Source: Lachnospiraceae bacterium (GTDB taxonomy: Bacteria > Bacillota > Clostridia > Lachnospirales > Lachnospiraceae). Taken from it: a stretch of DNA of 64,000 bases. Below, one piece after another: positions 1 to 7,816 of this stretch; the stretch's first letter is position 1, and the number at the start of each line of letters is the position of its first letter. Where the stretch lies: contig JAFZQU010000028.1 of assembly GCA_017620255.1 (NCBI GenBank), positions 248,001 to 312,000 of the forward strand, in the 5' to 3' direction. The notes under the pieces are model-generated. The model searched no databases and was not told the origin of the DNA. It was given only the letters and a program-made list of their open reading frames with translations. The translations under genes were made by a program, and so were the position numbers.

Positions 1-260
1 GATTGCCAGGTCGTAACATAGGAAAGCGTGTTCAGGGAAAGCAGCTGCTGAATGATCCCGAACACAAAACCCGTCAGCAGGCCGAAACGCAGGCCGTGTC
101 TGTAGGAAATGATAATGACCGGCAGCATGCTTGCGATCGTGACCGTGCCGCCATATGGCAGATCCAGCAGTTTGATCAGGGACAGGACGGTGGCGACAGC
201 CACCATGACAGCGGACTCAACGAGCCGCCTTGCATTGGTTGATACTTCGTTTTGTGACAT
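1..260 (-). CDS. thiT: Thiamine transporter ThiT (ECF S-component), 3' end outside window
   Basis: Substrate-binding membrane subunit that captures thiamine and works with an ECF energising module. Only the first 86 residues lie in the window; the frame stays open to the left edge. It starts MSQNEVSTNARRLVESA, and the stretch LPYGGTVTIASMLPVI followed by SYRHGLRFGLLTGFVFG matches the ThiT family closely as I know it, with hydrophobic helices between. The ATG at 258-260 has AGGAGG seven bases upstream. A TPP riboswitch directly upstream independently supports a thiamine role. ECF A/T subunits are not in view, which is usual because they are shared. Confidence 0.9.
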   Translation of the reverse strand, partial: MSQNEVSTNARRLVESAVMVAVATVLSLIKLLDLPYGGTVTIASMLPVIIISYRHGLRFGLLTGFVFGIIQQLLSLNTLSYVTTWQ

Positions 261-286
261 AAAAAAACCTCCTTGCACGCAGGAGG
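261..286 (-). promoter_or_regulatory. Riboswitch expression platform: hairpin holding the thiT Shine-Dalgarno, followed by T7
   Basis: A perfect 6-bp stem (286-281 with 273-268) has a 7-base loop and is followed on the minus strand by seven T residues just before the thiT ATG. The 3' arm of the stem is itself the AGGAGG ribosome binding site. The same hairpin could therefore terminate transcription, block translation, or both when TPP is bound. Confidence 0.65.
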
Positions 287-291
287 GGCTA

Positions 292-376
292 TACATGCTT
301 CCCTACGCCGGCATTAACCGGATCAGGTAATGAGGGTTCGCCAAACGGCGATCTCAGCGTACGCTCCCCTAGCTTT
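292..376 (-). ncRNA. TPP (THI-box) riboswitch
   Basis: Read on the minus strand it carries the thi-box hallmarks in order: AGGGGAGCG, CTGAGA, ACCC, ACCTGATCCGGTTAATGCC and GGCGTAGGGAAG. These are the pyrimidine- and pyrophosphate-binding cores of the TPP aptamer. It lies between the thiT promoter and thiT. Loss of thiT expression at high TPP is the expected outcome. Confidence 0.96.
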
Positions 377-397
377 GTAAAATATATATATTCAGTT

Positions 398-416
398 ACG
401 CTGCCATTTGCAGCGT
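398..416 (-). other. Small hairpin between the Hpt gene and the thiT riboswitch
   Basis: A 7-bp perfect inverted repeat (398-404 with 410-416) has a 5-base loop. It lies at the predicted 5' end of the thiT transcript and just after the Hpt stop codon. There is no immediate T-run (AACTGAATATATATATTTT follows), so it is at best a weak terminator for the Hpt gene. Confidence 0.3.
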
Positions 417-420
417 CCAT

Positions 421-449
421 ATCATAGCATAACCTTGCGGACTATACAA
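421..449 (-). promoter_or_regulatory. Predicted sigma-A promoter of thiT
   Basis: TTGTAT (449-444) and TATGAT (426-421) are separated by 17 bases. The -35 box overlaps the last codons of the Hpt gene. Transcription would start near 414 and run into the riboswitch. Confidence 0.6.
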
Positions 450-789
450 GTACGCGGTTCAGCATGTTCAGGACATCCGTGTACTTTTCGATCATAAGCT
501 CGTGCAGGTCGAGTGCCGGACCGAAATCCATATCCTTCAGCGGCTCTTCGATCGCTTTGGCGATCTGGTACAGATCGGTGGCGCCGATCGTCTGCGAGGA
601 TGATTTGACGGCATGCGCACTGATGCGGTAGCGTTCCCAGTTGCGCTCCCTGAAGAAACCGTTCAGTTCGTCTCTTCTGTCGTCTTTTCGGAACTCATCC
701 AGAATATCCATATACACTTCTTCGCTGTCTGCGCAGAATTCCAGTCCGCTTTTCGTATCCAGTTCCAGTCCCTGCGGTAATAATGACAT
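442..789 (-). CDS. Hpt (histidine phosphotransfer) domain protein
   Basis: Stand-alone 115-residue Hpt protein that would relay phosphoryl groups between a hybrid kinase and a response regulator. The helix with ISAHAVKSSSQTIGA fits the Hpt active-site consensus H-x-(L/V)-K-(G/S)-S, placing the phosphorylatable His at residue 59. The length fits a single four-helix Hpt domain. The ATG has GGAGG eight bases upstream. No hybrid kinase or receiver gene adjoins it, so its partner is unknown; the receiver-bearing protein at 28007-29782 is one candidate by inference only. Confidence 0.88.
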   Translation of the reverse strand: MSLLPQGLELDTKSGLEFCADSEEVYMDILDEFRKDDRRDELNGFFRERNWERYRISAHAVKSSSQTIGATDLYQIAKAIEEPLKDMDFGPALDLHELMIEKYTDVLNMLNRVLV

Positions 790-832
790 CCGTCATTCCT
801 CCTTTTTCGGAAACGGTACTAATATTACATTC

Positions 833-861
833 AGTATATGAAAAACAGAGTGCCAATGCAA
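833..861 (-). promoter_or_regulatory. Predicted promoter of the Hpt gene
   Basis: TTGCAT (861-856) and TATACT (838-833) with a 17-base spacer, about 40 bases upstream of the Hpt ATG. Confidence 0.6.
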
Positions 862-875
862 GATTTATATAAAAA

Positions 876-1295
876 TCAATGCGGATGGATCAGGTGTGCC
901 GCCGTAAGAATGTCATGAAGCAGGGATGTTTCAAAGTGCGGGGCGACCACCGGCGAACCAAAGATATGGCGCAGGACAAAACAGATCAGAAGCAGCGCGC
1001 CGACCGTATAGACCGCGGCATTAACGAGCCGTTTGGAAGGATGGATCAGATGAAGCTGTTTCAGGATACAGAGGATCGCCGCAAGGATCACAAGCGGCCA
1101 TAACGGGTGGTAATAAAACGCCGCTGCAAGATCAAGGCGCAAAACACTCTTCAGCGCCCGCGTCATCCCGCAAAGCATGCAGGGGATCCCAAAGATCCGT
1201 TCAAATGGACAGCTGTATAAACGAAGCGTTGATAAAAGGGCAAAAAACAGCAGCAGTCCCGCTATGAGCAGATTGTATTTCCATTGTTTATCCAT
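876..1295 (-). CDS. DUF2752 membrane protein
   Basis: Small (139 aa) integral membrane protein with three or four hydrophobic segments (about 8-28, 65-80, 92-110). It has the DUF2752 signature: YSCPFERIFGIPCMLCGMTRA, i.e. a Cys-Pro pair followed by GIPC-x2-CGMTRA, then AAAFYYHPLWP. The paired cysteines and conserved HPLWP are typical of the family, whose function is not established. No strong Shine-Dalgarno precedes the ATG. It follows the TM2 gene but is separated from it by a terminator, so its own promoter is not obvious. Confidence 0.85.
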   Translation of the reverse strand: MDKQWKYNLLIAGLLLFFALLSTLRLYSCPFERIFGIPCMLCGMTRALKSVLRLDLAAAFYYHPLWPLVILAAILCILKQLHLIHPSKRLVNAAVYTVGALLLICFVLRHIFGSPVVAPHFETSLLHDILTAAHLIHPH

Positions 1296-1320
1296 GCAAT
1301 AACCGATCCGTGATCTTTCC

Positions 1321-1358
1321 GTAAAATGAAAATGCAGCCTGCTAAATGACAGGCTGCA
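1321..1358 (-). terminator. Rho-independent terminator after the TM2 gene
   Basis: A 9-bp stem TGCAGCCTG/CAGGCTGCA (1333-1341 with 1350-1358) with an 8-base loop, followed on the minus strand by TTTTCATTTTAC. It lies 22 bases past the TM2 stop codon. Confidence 0.8.
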
Positions 1359-1380
1359 TGATCATGTATGTGTTCAATCT

Positions 1381-1623
1381 TTATTTAGCATACTGTCCGT
1401 CGATGAACACGATCTCCTGCTCATTACCGAAAGCAGCAGCACCGTATGCCTTGGTCAGAGCGATGATCCAGTCGATCATAGCCCAGATGCCGCAACCGCC
1501 ACATGTAAGAAGCTTAACGACGCCTAAACCAACCTGACCTCTGATAAATCTGTCAACGCCGAATGCGCCAAGAAGCCATGCATATAACCATACATACAGA
1601 TTCTTATCAACTCTTTTTTCCAT
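1381..1623 (-). CDS. TM2 domain-containing membrane protein
   Basis: An 80-residue protein with the TM2 two-helix hairpin: [17 protein letters not shown] then [17 protein letters not shown]. The DRF/Y motif and the GG-x-GIW turn are diagnostic of the family. Its molecular role is not known; bacterial members are short inner-membrane proteins. The ATG follows GAGGGAGGA. It is monocistronic, with its own promoter (1668-1696) and terminator. Confidence 0.9.
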   Translation of the reverse strand: MEKRVDKNLYVWLYAWLLGAFGVDRFIRGQVGLGVVKLLTCGGCGIWAMIDWIIALTKAYGAAAFGNEQEIVFIDGQYAK

Positions 1624-1667
1624 TTTGAGTCCTCCCTCAAATTTTTTTGGTATTTAAGCCAAATATA

Positions 1668-1696
1668 ATATTATTACACCCACCGCTCTTTGTCAA
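1668..1696 (-). promoter_or_regulatory. Promoter of the TM2 gene
   Basis: Consensus TTGACA (1696-1691), 17-base spacer, TAATAT (1673-1668). It is divergent from the promoter at 1721-1749. Two copies of TTTAAGCCA (1654-1662 and 1710-1718, plus strand) lie on either side of it. Confidence 0.65.
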
Positions 1697-1720
1697 CGGT
1701 TTTATCACGTTTAAGCCACA

Positions 1721-1749
1721 TTGTATCTTCCGTCCCATTCTGTTATCCT
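1721..1749 (+). promoter_or_regulatory. Predicted promoter of the DUF4317 gene
   Basis: TTGTAT (1721-1726) and TATCCT (1744-1749) with a 17-base spacer, about 50 bases upstream of the ATG. Confidence 0.45.
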
Positions 1750-1801
1750 AATAGGGTACGCGCGCAGGCAAAAGCGTGACAATATTTGCGGAGGCAAGAA
1801 C

Positions 1802-2920
1802 ATGAATAAAAAAGAAATAGCCGAGATCAAAAAACAGTTCAGCGAGCGCCACTGCTCCATTTCAAAGATCTGCGGATGCTATGTCGACGGGGAGAAAAAC
1901 ATCAAGACAACCTTTAAGCAGGCCTTTCTGTCTCTTGATACGGAGGAAATGTTCAAATACTTTGAACTCTTCAGGAAATCTCTCTCCGGGAGCATCGGAA
2001 AGAATCTGAATACGCTTGATTTTCCCACAGATACGGAAAGTGAAGGCGGCACGCAGCATTTCCTGCTGAAGCTGCGCGATTCCGGGCTGAATGATGACAG
2101 TCTGCTGCAGGAATATTACGACAGGATCATTGCCAACTATGATTATGTCGGCAACTATCTGATCCTCGTCATACATGATACCTATGATATCCCCGGGCAC
2201 ACGAGCGACGGCCTTGTACTGGATGACGCAAGCGAGAATGTATATGAATACATCCTGACTTCCATCTGTCCGGTCAATCTGTCAAAACCGGGCTTAAGTT
2301 ATGATGCCGGCGAGAACATCTTTGTGAACCGGATCCGCGACTGGGTAGTGGAAATGCCTGAAAACGCGATACTCTTCCCTGCTTTTCACGACCGGATGGC
2401 GGATATCCACTCTGTTCTTTACTATGCAAAGGATGAAAACGAACCGCGTCAGGCCTTCATGGATGAGATCCTCCACTGTGAGATCCCGTTAAGCTCTGCA
2501 ACGCAGAAAGATACCTTTGTATCTGTCATCGAAGATACGATCGGTGAATCCTGCGATCTGGAACTGATGAAGAACATTCACGAACACATCACGCAGATGA
2601 ATGAGGAAAGCAAAGAAGCAGGCGAGATCCTGACCTTTGAAAAAGAAGAGATCAAGCAGCTTCTGATGGACGCCGGTGCCGAGGATGCGTTGTTTGCATC
2701 CTATGATGAAACCTTTGAAGCGATCGCCGATCCGCACGCGAAGGTTTATGCATCCAATATCATGAATACACGCTCCTTCCAGGTAAAGACGCCGAGCGTT
2801 GTCATCAAGGTCGATCCGGGCCGCACTGACCTGATCGAGAAAAAGACGATCGACGGACGTGAATGCCTTGTGATCGCCCTGGACGGCGAGGTGGAAGTCA
2901 ACGGCGTCCGCATATCATAA
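1802..2920 (+). CDS. DUF4317 family protein
   Basis: A 372-residue soluble protein resembling the DUF4317 family of Firmicutes, for which I know no established function. It begins MNKKEIAEIKKQFS, followed by a CSISKICGCYVDGEKN segment and FKYFELFRKSLSG; the opening ELRKxF-like helix plus I-x-GCYV is how I recognise it. There is no signal peptide or membrane helix, and it is acidic overall. The ATG at 1802 has GGAGGC nine bases upstream; an upstream TTG at 1721 lies inside the promoter and is rejected. It appears monocistronic, with no clear terminator before the livK promoter. Confidence 0.8.
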   Translation: MNKKEIAEIKKQFSERHCSISKICGCYVDGEKNIKTTFKQAFLSLDTEEMFKYFELFRKSLSGSIGKNLNTLDFPTDTESEGGTQHFLLKLRDSGLNDDSLLQEYYDRIIANYDYVGNYLILVIHDTYDIPGHTSDGLVLDDASENVYEYILTSICPVNLSKPGLSYDAGENIFVNRIRDWVVEMPENAILFPAFHDRMADIHSVLYYAKDENEPRQAFMDEILHCEIPLSSATQKDTFVSVIEDTIGESCDLELMKNIHEHITQMNEESKEAGEILTFEKEEIKQLLMDAGAEDALFASYDETFEAIADPHAKVYASNIMNTRSFQVKTPSVVIKVDPGRTDLIEKKTIDGRECLVIALDGEVEVNGVRIS

Positions 2921-2957
2921 CTCCCGGTTATGGAGCGGATAACATCCATACATATAT

Positions 2958-2986
2958 TTGACATAACCCTGTTTTTGTAATATAAA
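2958..2986 (+). promoter_or_regulatory. Strong promoter of the livK gene
   Basis: Perfect -35 TTGACA (2958-2963), exact 17-base spacer, near-perfect -10 TATAAA (2981-2986). The predicted start is about 40 bases upstream of the livK ATG. This fits the high expression usually needed for a binding protein. Confidence 0.85.
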
Positions 2987-3031
2987 TATGAAAGTATTAT
3001 CGGGTATGACAATCAAAAAGGAGGAATTATT

Positions 3032-4189
3032 ATGAAAAAGAAAGTTATGAGTCTCATGCTTGTTCTGGCAATGGCTGTTTCCATGCTGGCAGGCTGCGGC
3101 GGCGCATCCGCTTCCGGTTCTGATACATTCAAGATCGGTGGTATCGGACCCACAACAGGCGGCGCTGCTGTTTACGGTATCGCTGTCCGCAACGCTGCGG
3201 AACTTGCGATCAAAGAAGTAAATGCTGCAGGCGGTATCAACGGATACCAGGTTGAGTACAAATTCGAAGACGATGAGTTAGATAACGAAAAGAGTCTGAA
3301 TGCGTACAACACCTTAAAGGACTGGGGTATGAACCTCATGATCGGCTGCGTTACCAGCGGTTGCTGCACTGCTGTTGCTGCTGAGTCTTCCAAGGACAAC
3401 ATGTTCCAGCTGACACCTTCGGGTTCTTCAACAGACTGTACTGCAAACAACGACAACGTTTTCCAGGTTTGCTTCTCGGATCCTAACCAGGGTATCGGTG
3501 CTGCAGACTACATCGGAACAAACGGTCTTGCAACAAAGGTTGCCATCATCTATGACAGCTCTGATGTATACTCTTCCGGTATCTACGAGAAATTCGTAGC
3601 AGAAGCTGCAAACCAGCCTTTCGAGATCGTTTCTGCAGAAGCATTTACGGCTGATTCCAAGACGGACTTCTCCGTACAGCTGCAGAAAGCAAGCGATGCA
3701 GGTGCTGATCTGGTATTCCTTCCGATCTACTACACGGAAGCTTCCCTGATCTTAACACAGGCTAACACAATGGGATATGCTCCCAAGTTCTTCGGTTGTG
3801 ACGGTCTTGACGGTATCCTCGGCGTTGAGAACTTTGACGCTTCTCTTGCAGAAGGCGTTATGCTCTTAACTCCTTTCGCAGCTGATGCGGAAGATGCTGC
3901 AACACAGAAATTCGTTGCTGATTACAAGGCTGCTTACGGCGATATCCCGAACCAGTTCGCTGCTGATGCTTATGATGCGATCTACATCATCAAGGCTGCT
4001 GCTGAAAAGGCAAACGCAACACCGGCTGATTCCGTTGCAGATCTCGGCACAAAGATGCAGAACGCCATGAGAGAGATCACGGTAGACGGTCTGACAGGTG
4101 CAGCAATGTCCTGGGATGCTGAAGGTGCTGTTAACAAGGCTCCGAAGGCTATGCAGATCATCAACGGTAACTACTCTCTTATCCAGTAA
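3032..4189 (+). CDS. livK: Branched-chain amino acid ABC transporter, substrate-binding lipoprotein
   Basis: Extracellular receptor of a Liv-type importer. A lipoprotein signal (MKKKVMSL..., lipobox LAGC, lipidated Cys22) is followed by a type I periplasmic-binding fold: FKIGGIGPTTGG, AVRNAAELAIKEVNAAGG and DDELDNEKSLNAYN are the Leu/Ile/Val-binding (PBP_like, Peripla_BP_6) signatures. The 385-residue length is normal. The ATG has AGGAGG upstream. It is followed by a terminator and then by livHMGF in the same direction, so the receptor can be made in excess over the membrane parts. The exact ligand (Leu/Ile/Val or another amide or amino acid) cannot be fixed from sequence alone. Confidence 0.93.
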   Translation: MKKKVMSLMLVLAMAVSMLAGCGGASASGSDTFKIGGIGPTTGGAAVYGIAVRNAAELAIKEVNAAGGINGYQVEYKFEDDELDNEKSLNAYNTLKDWGMNLMIGCVTSGCCTAVAAESSKDNMFQLTPSGSSTDCTANNDNVFQVCFSDPNQGIGAADYIGTNGLATKVAIIYDSSDVYSSGIYEKFVAEAANQPFEIVSAEAFTADSKTDFSVQLQKASDAGADLVFLPIYYTEASLILTQANTMGYAPKFFGCDGLDGILGVENFDASLAEGVMLLTPFAADAEDAATQKFVADYKAAYGDIPNQFAADAYDAIYIIKAAAEKANATPADSVADLGTKMQNAMREITVDGLTGAAMSWDAEGAVNKAPKAMQIINGNYSLIQ

Positions 4190-4209
4190 GATTTACAGCT
4201 TAAGTGATC

Positions 4210-4248
4210 AACGGGGATTGCGGATTTCGCAGTCCCCGTTTTCTTTCG
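4210..4248 (+). terminator. Terminator between livK and livH
   Basis: A 13-bp stem with one G-U pair (4210-4222 with 4228-4240), 5-base loop GATTT, then TTCTTTC. It sits 20 bases after the livK stop and would cut most transcripts before the permease genes. Confidence 0.85.
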
Positions 4249-4278
4249 CTAAAAAGTGCCATAAACATGCGTCATACC

Positions 4279-4308
4279 TTGCAGATGATACATCATGTGT
4301 GATATATT
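4279..4308 (+). promoter_or_regulatory. Possible second promoter for livHMGF
   Basis: TTGCAG (4279-4284), 18-base spacer, TATATT (4303-4308), about 38 bases before the livH ATG. It overlaps a small dyad ATGAT-AC-ATCAT. It is weaker than the livK promoter. Confidence 0.4.
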
Positions 4309-4346
4309 AATATAGTTGTATAAATATAAGGAAACGAGGGAGGAAT

Positions 4347-5231
4347 ATGAGTTTACTTTCTTATCTGATCAACGGGATCAGCCTGGGCAGTGTCTATGCC
4401 ATCATTGCACTCGGTTATACCATGGTTTACGGTATCGCCAAGATGCTTAACTTTGCCCACGGCGACGTCATCATGGTCGGCGGTTATCTGATCTTCACGT
4501 TTGTGAGCACGCTGAACCTGCCTGTTGGTCTCGGAATTCTTTTGGCGATCGTTCTCTGTACGATGCTCGGGATCACGATCGAGGCCATTGCCTACAGACC
4601 GCTTCGGAATGCGGCCAGTTCTTTAGCCGTTCTGATCACTGCGATCGGCGTCAGCTATTTCCTGCAGAATGTGGCCCTGATCATTTTCGGTGCCAACACA
4701 AAGGCATTCACATCGGTTGTAAGCGCAGAACCGCTGAAACTGTTTGACGGTCAGATCACGATCTCCGGTGAAACGATCGTGACGATCATCTCCTGCATCA
4801 TCATCATGACAGCCCTGACGCTGTTCGTGAACAAAACCAAAGCCGGACAGGCCATGCTCGCCGTCAGTGAAGACAAAGGCGCTGCACAGCTTATGGGGAT
4901 CAACGTGAACGGAACGATCTCCTTAACGTTTGCGATCGGCTCCGGTCTTGCTGCGATCGCAGGTCTGCTCTTATGCTCCGCATATCCTTCCCTTACACCA
5001 TATACGGGTTCCATGCCCGGTATCAAAGCATTCGTTGCCGCAGTCTTCGGCGGGATCGGTTCGATTCCCGGCGCCCTGATCGGCGGTATCGTTCTCGGGA
5101 TCATAGAGATCCTCAGCAAAGCATATATTTCATCCCAACTGGCAGATGCCATCGTATTCCTCGTTTTGATCCTTGTTCTTTTGATCAAACCGACCGGTAT
5201 CCTTGGCAGAAAGATCCAGGAAAAAGTATAG
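4347..5231 (+). CDS. livH: Branched-chain amino acid ABC transporter permease LivH
   Basis: Integral membrane subunit that forms half of the translocation pore. It has 294 residues and about eight hydrophobic segments. The opening LINGISLGSVYAIIALGYTMVYG and the N-terminal NFAHGDVIMVGGY motif are typical of LivH. The cytoplasmic loop containing KTKAGQAMLAVSEDKGAAQLMGI is the EAA-like loop that contacts the ATPases. GGAGG precedes the ATG. It is the first gene of livHMGF and ends 10 bases before livM. Confidence 0.95.
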   Translation: MSLLSYLINGISLGSVYAIIALGYTMVYGIAKMLNFAHGDVIMVGGYLIFTFVSTLNLPVGLGILLAIVLCTMLGITIEAIAYRPLRNAASSLAVLITAIGVSYFLQNVALIIFGANTKAFTSVVSAEPLKLFDGQITISGETIVTIISCIIIMTALTLFVNKTKAGQAMLAVSEDKGAAQLMGINVNGTISLTFAIGSGLAAIAGLLLCSAYPSLTPYTGSMPGIKAFVAAVFGGIGSIPGALIGGIVLGIIEILSKAYISSQLADAIVFLVLILVLLIKPTGILGRKIQEKV

Positions 5232-5241
5232 GAGGTCTGTC

Positions 5242-6303
5242 ATGAAAAATCGCAATATTCCCAAAAAACTTCAGGACAACCTCATTACCATCGGGATCGT
5301 GGTTGTCTGCTATATCCTCGTTATGATCCTTTCCGCGACCGGACTGTTAAGCAACCTTCTGCAGGGTCTTCTGGTCCCGCTCTGTGCTTATATCATCCTT
5401 GCGGTTTCCTTGAACCTGACTGTAGGTATCCTTGGTGAATTAAGCCTCGGTCATGCCGGATTTATGTGTGTCGGTGCTTTCACATCCGCATTCTTTTCAA
5501 AGTGCATGGAAAACACGATCACATTTGCACCCGTCCGGTTCTTCCTGGCACTGCTGATCGGCGGTCTGTGTGCCGCGCTCATCGGTTTCCTGATCGGTAT
5601 GCCGGTTCTCCGTCTGAAAGGCGACTATCTTGCCATCGTTACACTGGCGTTTGGCGAGATCATCAAAAACATCATGAATGTGCTCTTCATTGGGCGGGAT
5701 TCCCACGGTTTCCATTTCTCCATGAAAGATTCCCTCTCTCTCGGGCTTGAGGAAGGCGGCGACGTGATCATCAACGGCGCACAGGGGATCACGGGTACCC
5801 CGAAGGATTCCAATTTCACCATCGGTGTGATCCTGATCGTTCTGACACTGCTCATCGTGCTGAACCTGATCAATTCAAGGGACGGACGTGCGATCATGTC
5901 GATCCGTGACAATCTGATCGCTTCCGAATCCATTGGTATCCATATCACGAAGTACAAACTGATGGCATTTACGATCTCTGCAGCACTTGCCGGGATCGCC
6001 GGTGTCCTCTACTCACATAACCTGAATTCGCTGATGGCGACCCCGAAGAACTTCGGATACAACATGTCCATCATGATCCTTGTATTCGTTGTGCTCGGCG
6101 GGATCGGGAATATCCGCGGCTCCGTCATCGCTGCCGTGATCCTGACGCTTCTGCCCGAATTACTGCGCGGTCTGAACGATTACCGTATGCTGATCTACTC
6201 CATCGTTCTGATCGTCATGATGCTTTATAACTGGGCACCGAACATGATCGCGCTGCGCAAAAAGGCAGCCAACCGTTTCGGCAGGAAAAAGGAGGTGGCT
6301 TGA
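5242..6303 (+). CDS. livM: Branched-chain amino acid ABC transporter permease LivM
   Basis: Second pore subunit, 353 residues, multi-spanning. Motifs LNLTVGILGELSLGHAGFM and GLLIGMPVLRLKGDYLAIVT-like sequence (here IGMPVLRLKGDYLAI) identify LivM. The C-terminal half carries NLIASESIGI and the GGIGNIRGSVIAA loop. The ATG at 5242 is chosen because GGAGGT lies eight bases upstream; a longer frame using TTG at 5203 would overlap livH and has no ribosome binding site. The livG ATG follows one base after the stop codon, implying translational coupling. Confidence 0.95.
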   Translation: MKNRNIPKKLQDNLITIGIVVVCYILVMILSATGLLSNLLQGLLVPLCAYIILAVSLNLTVGILGELSLGHAGFMCVGAFTSAFFSKCMENTITFAPVRFFLALLIGGLCAALIGFLIGMPVLRLKGDYLAIVTLAFGEIIKNIMNVLFIGRDSHGFHFSMKDSLSLGLEEGGDVIINGAQGITGTPKDSNFTIGVILIVLTLLIVLNLINSRDGRAIMSIRDNLIASESIGIHITKYKLMAFTISAALAGIAGVLYSHNLNSLMATPKNFGYNMSIMILVFVVLGGIGNIRGSVIAAVILTLLPELLRGLNDYRMLIYSIVLIVMMLYNWAPNMIALRKKAANRFGRKKEVA

Positions 6304-6304
6304 T

Positions 6305-7063
6305 ATGGCATTGCTGGAAGTCAAGAACTTAAGCATCTCCTTTGGCGGTCTCCGTGCCGTGGATGATTTTAACGTATCGATCGAAAAGGGACAGCTCTAC
6401 GGTCTCATCGGCCCCAACGGTGCCGGCAAGACCACTGTCTTCAATCTTCTGACCGGCGTCTATCAGCCGGATGAAGGCTTTATCCACCTGGACGGTGAAG
6501 ATATCACAAGACTGAAGACCATCGAGATCAACCAGGCCGGGATCGCACGGACGTTCCAGAACATCCGTCTGTTCAAGGAACTGAGCGTTCTCGATAACGT
6601 AAAAGTCGGCCTGCACAATAAGTACCACTATTCCACCGTGGAAGGTCTTCTGCGCCTGCCGCGCTATTTCCAGATGGAGAAAAAGATGGATGAGCGCGCG
6701 ATGGAATTACTGAAAGTCTTCGATCTGGACGGCGAGGCCGATTATCTCGCTTCCAACCTGCCTTACGGAAAACAGCGTAAGCTTGAGATCGCAAGGGCGC
6801 TCGCCACGGACCCCAAACTGCTGTTGCTCGACGAGCCCGCAGCGGGCATGAATCCAAATGAGACCAAGGAACTGATGGAAACGATCCGGTTCGTGCGCGA
6901 TCATTTTGACATGACGATCCTTTTGATCGAACATGATATGAAACTGGTAGCCGGTATCTGTGAAGAACTGACTGTTTTAAACTTCGGTAAGATCTTAACG
7001 CAGGGAAAAACAAGTGATGTTCTGCACGATCCCGAGGTCATCACCGCATACCTCGGAGAATAA
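6305..7063 (+). CDS. livG: Branched-chain amino acid ABC transporter ATPase LivG
   Basis: 252-residue nucleotide-binding subunit. Walker A GPNGAGKTT (about 36-44), Q-loop in the ARTFQNIRLF segment, degenerate signature LPYGKQRKLEIARAL (as is usual in LivG, with YGKQR in place of SGGQQ), Walker B LLLLDEPAAGMNP, and the H-loop LLIEHDM. The C-terminal extension after the H-loop (GKTSDVLHDPEVITAYLGE) is family-specific. It works as a heterodimer with LivF to drive uptake. Confidence 0.96.
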   Translation: MALLEVKNLSISFGGLRAVDDFNVSIEKGQLYGLIGPNGAGKTTVFNLLTGVYQPDEGFIHLDGEDITRLKTIEINQAGIARTFQNIRLFKELSVLDNVKVGLHNKYHYSTVEGLLRLPRYFQMEKKMDERAMELLKVFDLDGEADYLASNLPYGKQRKLEIARALATDPKLLLLDEPAAGMNPNETKELMETIRFVRDHFDMTILLIEHDMKLVAGICEELTVLNFGKILTQGKTSDVLHDPEVITAYLGE

Positions 7064-7090
7064 GGGACCTGCAGAATATAGGAGGCATAC

Positions 7091-7801
7091 ATGTCGTTAT
7101 TGGAAATACATGATTTGGAAGTATATTACGGAGTGATCCAGGCGATCAAAGGCGTTGATTTTCACGTCGATGAAGGCGAAGTCATTGCGCTCATCGGTGC
7201 AAACGGTGCCGGCAAGACAACGATCCTGCACACCATTACCGGTCTTCTGCAGGCTGCAAACGGTTCCGTCCTGTTTGATAATGTCAACATCTCCAAGATC
7301 CCTGCCCACAAGATCGTTGCCATGGGTATGGCGCATGTGCCGGAAGGACGCCGCGTTTTCGCGAACCTGACCGTGCTGCAGAACCTGAAGATGGGGGCCT
7401 ATACGAGAAAAGACAAGGCAGAGATCGAAGCTTCGCTTGAAAATGTTTATAACAGATTCCCGAGACTGAAGGAAAGACAGAATCAGATGGCGGGAACGCT
7501 TTCGGGCGGCGAACAACAGATGCTTGCCATGGGACGCGCCCTGATGAGCAATCCCAAGATCCTTCTGATGGATGAACCTTCCATGGGCTTATCCCCGATC
7601 TACGTCAATGAGATCTTTGATATCATCCAGGAAGTCAGCAATGCCGGTACGACTGTCCTGCTCGTCGAGCAGAACGCCAAAAAGGCATTGTCCATAGCAG
7701 ACCGCGCTTACGTCCTCGAGACAGGCAGGATCGTGCTTGAGGGTAAAGCCTCCGATCTGCTCAACAACGAAGACATTAAGAAAGCATATCTTGGAGAGTA
7801 A
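7091..7801 (+). CDS. livF: Branched-chain amino acid ABC transporter ATPase LivF
   Basis: 236-residue ATPase partner of LivG. Walker A GANGAGKTT, signature TLSGGEQQMLAMGRALM, Walker B ILLMDEPSMGLSP, and H-loop region replaced by LLVEQNAKKALSIAD, the usual LivF form with Gln at the His position. The family hallmark VPEGRRVFANLTVLQNL is present. AGGAGG precedes the ATG. The gene ends 15 bases before the next start. Confidence 0.96.
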   Translation: MSLLEIHDLEVYYGVIQAIKGVDFHVDEGEVIALIGANGAGKTTILHTITGLLQAANGSVLFDNVNISKIPAHKIVAMGMAHVPEGRRVFANLTVLQNLKMGAYTRKDKAEIEASLENVYNRFPRLKERQNQMAGTLSGGEQQMLAMGRALMSNPKILLMDEPSMGLSPIYVNEIFDIIQEVSNAGTTVLLVEQNAKKALSIADRAYVLETGRIVLEGKASDLLNNEDIKKAYLGE

Positions 7802-7816
7802 GGAAGGAGCATGCGT

